From: JBCBTJ01 sp964597685
GTDB taxonomy: Bacteria > Pseudomonadota > Alphaproteobacteria > Caulobacterales > Hyphomonadaceae
Assembly (NCBI GenBank): GCA_964597685.1
Contig: CAZQZC010000122.1
Span: 1-8,192 of the forward strand
Direction: 5' to 3'
Length of the DNA: 8,192 nucleotides
A model generated the notes under the pieces. That model was not told the origin of the DNA. It saw only the letters and a list, made by a program, of their open reading frames with translations, and did no database searches. Positions 6,638-8,192 of this stretch are shown in pieces; positions within the stretch are counted from its first letter, which is position 1; each line of letters starts with the position of its first letter. The translations under genes were made by a program, and so were the position numbers.

Positions 6638-7580
6638 TCCGATCATCGAACGCGCCGGCTTCGCGGCCATTATCGGGGCGCCCAACGCCGGTAAATCGAC
6701 ACTGGTCAACCGGCTGGTCGGCGGCAAGGTCTCCATCGTCACCCACAAAGTCCAGACGACGCGCTTTCCGATCCGCGGCGTCGCCCACCATGGCCCGTCG
6801 CAAATCGTGCTCGTCGATACGCCTGGCATCTTCGGCGCCAAGAAGCGGCTGGACCGCGCCATGGTGAAGTCCGCTTGGGCCGGCGCCGACGACGCCGACG
6901 CGGTCGTCCATGTCGTCGACGCCGCGGGGTGGACCGCCGAGCGCGCCGGGCGCCGCGTCACGCCGGCCCAGGCCAAATCGCTGGAGGACGACCGCCGGAT
7001 CGTCGAAGGCTTGCAGACGTCGGGGCGCAAGGCGCTTTTGGCGCTCAACAAGATCGACCTCTTCCCGCACGAGGAAATCCTCGCCGTCATGGCCGAATTG
7101 CATGAGACCGGCGTGTATGAGGAGATCTTCATGATCTCGGCGGTCAATGGCGACGGGATCGACGCGCTGGCCGACGCGCTCGCCCCGCGCATGCCGGAGG
7201 GGCCGCCCCTCTATCCGCCCGACCAGGCCGCCGACGTGCCCATGCGCGTCCTTGCGGCTGAGGTCACGCGGGAAAAGCTGATGCTGCGCCTGCATGACGA
7301 ACTGCCCTACCACTTGATGGTGGAGACCGAGGATTGGAAGCGCCTGCGAGATGGATCGCTGCGGATTCAGCAGGTCGTCGTCGTCGGCCGCGAGGGGCAC
7401 AAGGCCATGGCGCTTGGCAAGGGAGGCAAGACCATCAAGGCGGTCGGCGAGGCCGCGCGCGAAGAGCTGGAAGCGCTTTTGGACGCGCGCGTGCATCTCT
7501 TCCTGTTCGTCAAGGTCGACGAGCGCTGGATGGAGCGGCGCGAGAGCTATGCCGGGCTGGGGCTCGACTACGATGCGTGA
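6630..7580 (+). CDS. era: GTPase Era, 16S rRNA-binding ribosome assembly factor
   Basis: Era is a 316-residue GTPase that binds the 3' end of 16S rRNA and guides 30S subunit maturation. The G-domain motifs are G1 GAPNAGKS (17-24), the G2 region VQTTR (41-45), G3 DTPG (63-66), G4 NKID (140-143) and G5 SAV (170-172). The C-terminal KH RNA-binding domain (about 225-305) has the loop GKGGKTIKAVG. Compared with E. coli Era (301 residues), about 16 extra residues lie between G3 and G4, around AERAGRRVTPAQAKSLED (103-120). The ATG at 6630 overlaps rnc by 8 bp (ATGGCTGA), with GAGG (6620-6623) 6 nt upstream. In many alphaproteobacteria recO comes next; here a toxin-antitoxin pair does. Confidence 0.96.
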   Translation: MADPIIERAGFAAIIGAPNAGKSTLVNRLVGGKVSIVTHKVQTTRFPIRGVAHHGPSQIVLVDTPGIFGAKKRLDRAMVKSAWAGADDADAVVHVVDAAGWTAERAGRRVTPAQAKSLEDDRRIVEGLQTSGRKALLALNKIDLFPHEEILAVMAELHETGVYEEIFMISAVNGDGIDALADALAPRMPEGPPLYPPDQAADVPMRVLAAEVTREKLMLRLHDELPYHLMVETEDWKRLRDGSLRIQQVVVVGREGHKAMALGKGGKTIKAVGEAAREELEALLDARVHLFLFVKVDERWMERRESYAGLGLDYDA

Positions 7581-7599
7581 CGACGAGGTCGACAAAACA

Positions 7600-7630
7600 T
7601 TGGCGCGATGACCTGCAAATCAGCTATACT
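7600..7630 (+). promoter_or_regulatory. Putative promoter of the toxin-antitoxin module
   Basis: TATACT (7625-7630) is a 5/6 match to the -10 consensus. TTGGCG (7600-7605) is a 4/6 match to -35, with a long 19-bp spacer. Transcription would start near 7637, the A of the first antitoxin ATG, suggesting a leaderless transcript. The -10 is the same hexamer as at rpoZ. Confidence 0.45.
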
Positions 7631-7641
7631 CTTATTATGCA
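7614..7641. repeat. Imperfect inverted repeat flanking the toxin-antitoxin -10 box (possible operator)
   Basis: TGCAAAT (7614-7620) and ATTATGCA (7634-7641) are inverted relative to each other apart from one extra base, and they enclose the -10 box. A second short inverted pair, AGGTC (7586-7590) and GACCT (7610-7614), spans the -35. Type II antitoxins usually repress their own promoter by binding such sites, but the repeats are short and could be chance. Confidence 0.3.
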
Positions 7642-7855
7642 GCCAAATCCCGACCTGGATTCGTTGAGATCGTCGTTTACGTCGACCGCTTTTCCGACAG
7701 AGGCAGATATGGAGATCTGGAATAGCCTCTCCCCAGACCAGAAGCTCGCCCTGATTAAGCGCGACATCGACGAGGGTCTGGCGGGACCCACGGCCAGAAA
7801 CGCGTCGTTGACGGAAATCCTGTCGGAGGCTTTGGCCAGGGCCGATGCGGTATGA
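7637..7855 (+). CDS. Putative antitoxin of a ParE-type toxin-antitoxin module
   Basis: This small protein has 72 residues if started at ATG 7637. I do not recognise its family firmly. The N-terminal ~22 residues are polar and low in structure. The core, WNSLSPDQKLALIKRDIDEG, looks helical, and the C-terminus SLTEILSEALARADAV is an amphipathic helix of the sort that antitoxins wrap around ParE toxins. The antitoxin call rests mostly on context: small size, location immediately upstream, and an 11-bp overlap with a ParE-like gene. No Shine-Dalgarno precedes ATG 7637, while ATG 7709 (Met25, 48-residue product) has AGAGG (7699-7703) 5 nt upstream, so the start is uncertain. A classical ribbon-helix-helix motif is not evident. 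It would be degraded under stress, freeing the toxin. Confidence 0.7.
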   Translation: MQPNPDLDSLRSSFTSTAFPTEADMEIWNSLSPDQKLALIKRDIDEGLAGPTARNASLTEILSEALARADAV

Positions 7856-8129
7856 GCTTTCGGAGCGGGCGCGCGCCGATATCTTCGACATCGCAGCGTA
7901 CAGTTTAGAGCATTTCGGCCGCCGCCAGGCGGAGGAATATCTAAGCGGCCTCTACTACAGCTTCGACCTCTTGATGGACAATCCTCGACTGGGCCGGGTG
8001 TTTGACCAGAGGGTTCGATGCTATGTCTATCGATCGCATTATGTCTTCTACGCAATCCGAACGGACGTCATTCGCATCGCCACGCTGCGCCATGTCCGCC
8101 AAGCCCTGCCGGACGAGTTTGAGGAATGA
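7845..8129 (+). CDS. ParE/RelE-superfamily toxin
   Basis: This 94-residue protein has the ParE-like layout: a first strand MRYELSERARADIFDIAAYSLE leading into a helical hairpin (about 8-50) with EYLSGLYYSFDLLMDNPRLGR, then the antiparallel strands VRCYVYRSHYVFYAI and DVIRIATLRH (about 58-83). The NPRLGR loop and HYVFYAI strand are typical of ParE/RelE toxins. Family members poison DNA gyrase (ParE) or cut mRNA on the ribosome (RelE). The arrangement of strands and the charged C-terminal RHVRQ favour ParE, but the target cannot be told from sequence. ATG 7845 overlaps the antitoxin stop by 11 bp, implying coupled translation. Codon use includes CTA and TTA and the region looks less GC-rich than the upstream operon, which is compatible with horizontal gain. 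Confidence 0.85.
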   Translation: MRYELSERARADIFDIAAYSLEHFGRRQAEEYLSGLYYSFDLLMDNPRLGRVFDQRVRCYVYRSHYVFYAIRTDVIRIATLRHVRQALPDEFEE

Positions 8130-8192
8130 GTAGACGATCTAGAGCCCTTTCATCTGAATTTGAGTCGGCTGATGGCCTCTCGGGTTCGTGCT
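8130..8192. other. Non-coding tail of the window after the toxin gene
   Basis: No gene start, terminator or strong hairpin is evident in these 63 bases. The segment TCTAGAGCCCTTTCATCTGA (8139-8158) is similar in style to dispersed intergenic repeats seen in alphaproteobacterial genomes, but this cannot be confirmed from one copy. A minus-strand frame is open to the window edge, too short to judge. Confidence 0.3.

Noticed and set aside
6516..7595. Minus-strand frame of 359 codons opposite era
   Set aside because: Antisense shadow; era has all its G motifs and KH domain on the plus strand.
7334..7636. N-terminal extension of the antitoxin frame into era
   Set aside because: The translated part overlaps era off-frame and is Arg/Gly-rich; the promoter at 7600-7630 lies after it.

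Overview
The window is a GC-rich bacterial chromosome segment. Its gene order is typical of Alphaproteobacteria: an NYN-domain gene divergent from rpoZ, then rsh (relA/spoT), pyrE, pdxJ, acpS, rnc and era. The exact lineage cannot be fixed from sequence alone; a Caulobacterales- or Hyphomonadales-like relative is only a guess. A run of ten Ns inside pdxJ shows the contig is a draft scaffold.

Layout. Positions 3-197 (+) hold the last residues of a probable DMT/EamA membrane transporter. It ends tail-to-tail with a two-gene minus-strand unit: an NYN/LabA-like protein (1419 to 847, TTG start) followed by a family-5 uracil-DNA glycosylase (850 to 194), joined by an ATGA overlap. A 150-bp divergent region (1420-1569) carries a good sigma70-like promoter for rpoZ and a reiterated GGCGC...AGC motif. 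From 1570 to 7580 seven plus-strand genes (rpoZ, rsh, pyrE, pdxJ, acpS, rnc, era) are packed with gaps of 8 bp or less or with overlaps (TTGA, ATGA, GTGA and an 8-bp overlap), so they are probably one operon or a set of translationally coupled genes. Four genes in the window (NYN gene, pyrE, pdxJ, rnc) start with TTG or GTG.

The core cluster combines transcription (RpoZ), the stringent response (a bifunctional-looking Rsh), nucleotide and cofactor synthesis (PyrE, PdxJ), activation of acyl carrier protein (AcpS), RNA processing (RNase III) and ribosome assembly (Era). Two usual members are not where many alphaproteobacteria carry them. lepB is absent between acpS and rnc, and the position after era, commonly recO, holds a small type II toxin-antitoxin module (antitoxin 7637-7855, ParE-like toxin 7845-8129).

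I see no wholly new system. The points most worth a second look are the toxin-antitoxin module in the recO slot with its unusual promoter/start arrangement, the repeats in the rpoZ promoter, the Asp-to-Asn change in the NYN protein, and the pdxJ gap, whose true size is probably 15 nt rather than 10. No tRNA, rRNA, CRISPR array, insertion sequence or convincing intrinsic terminator was recognised.
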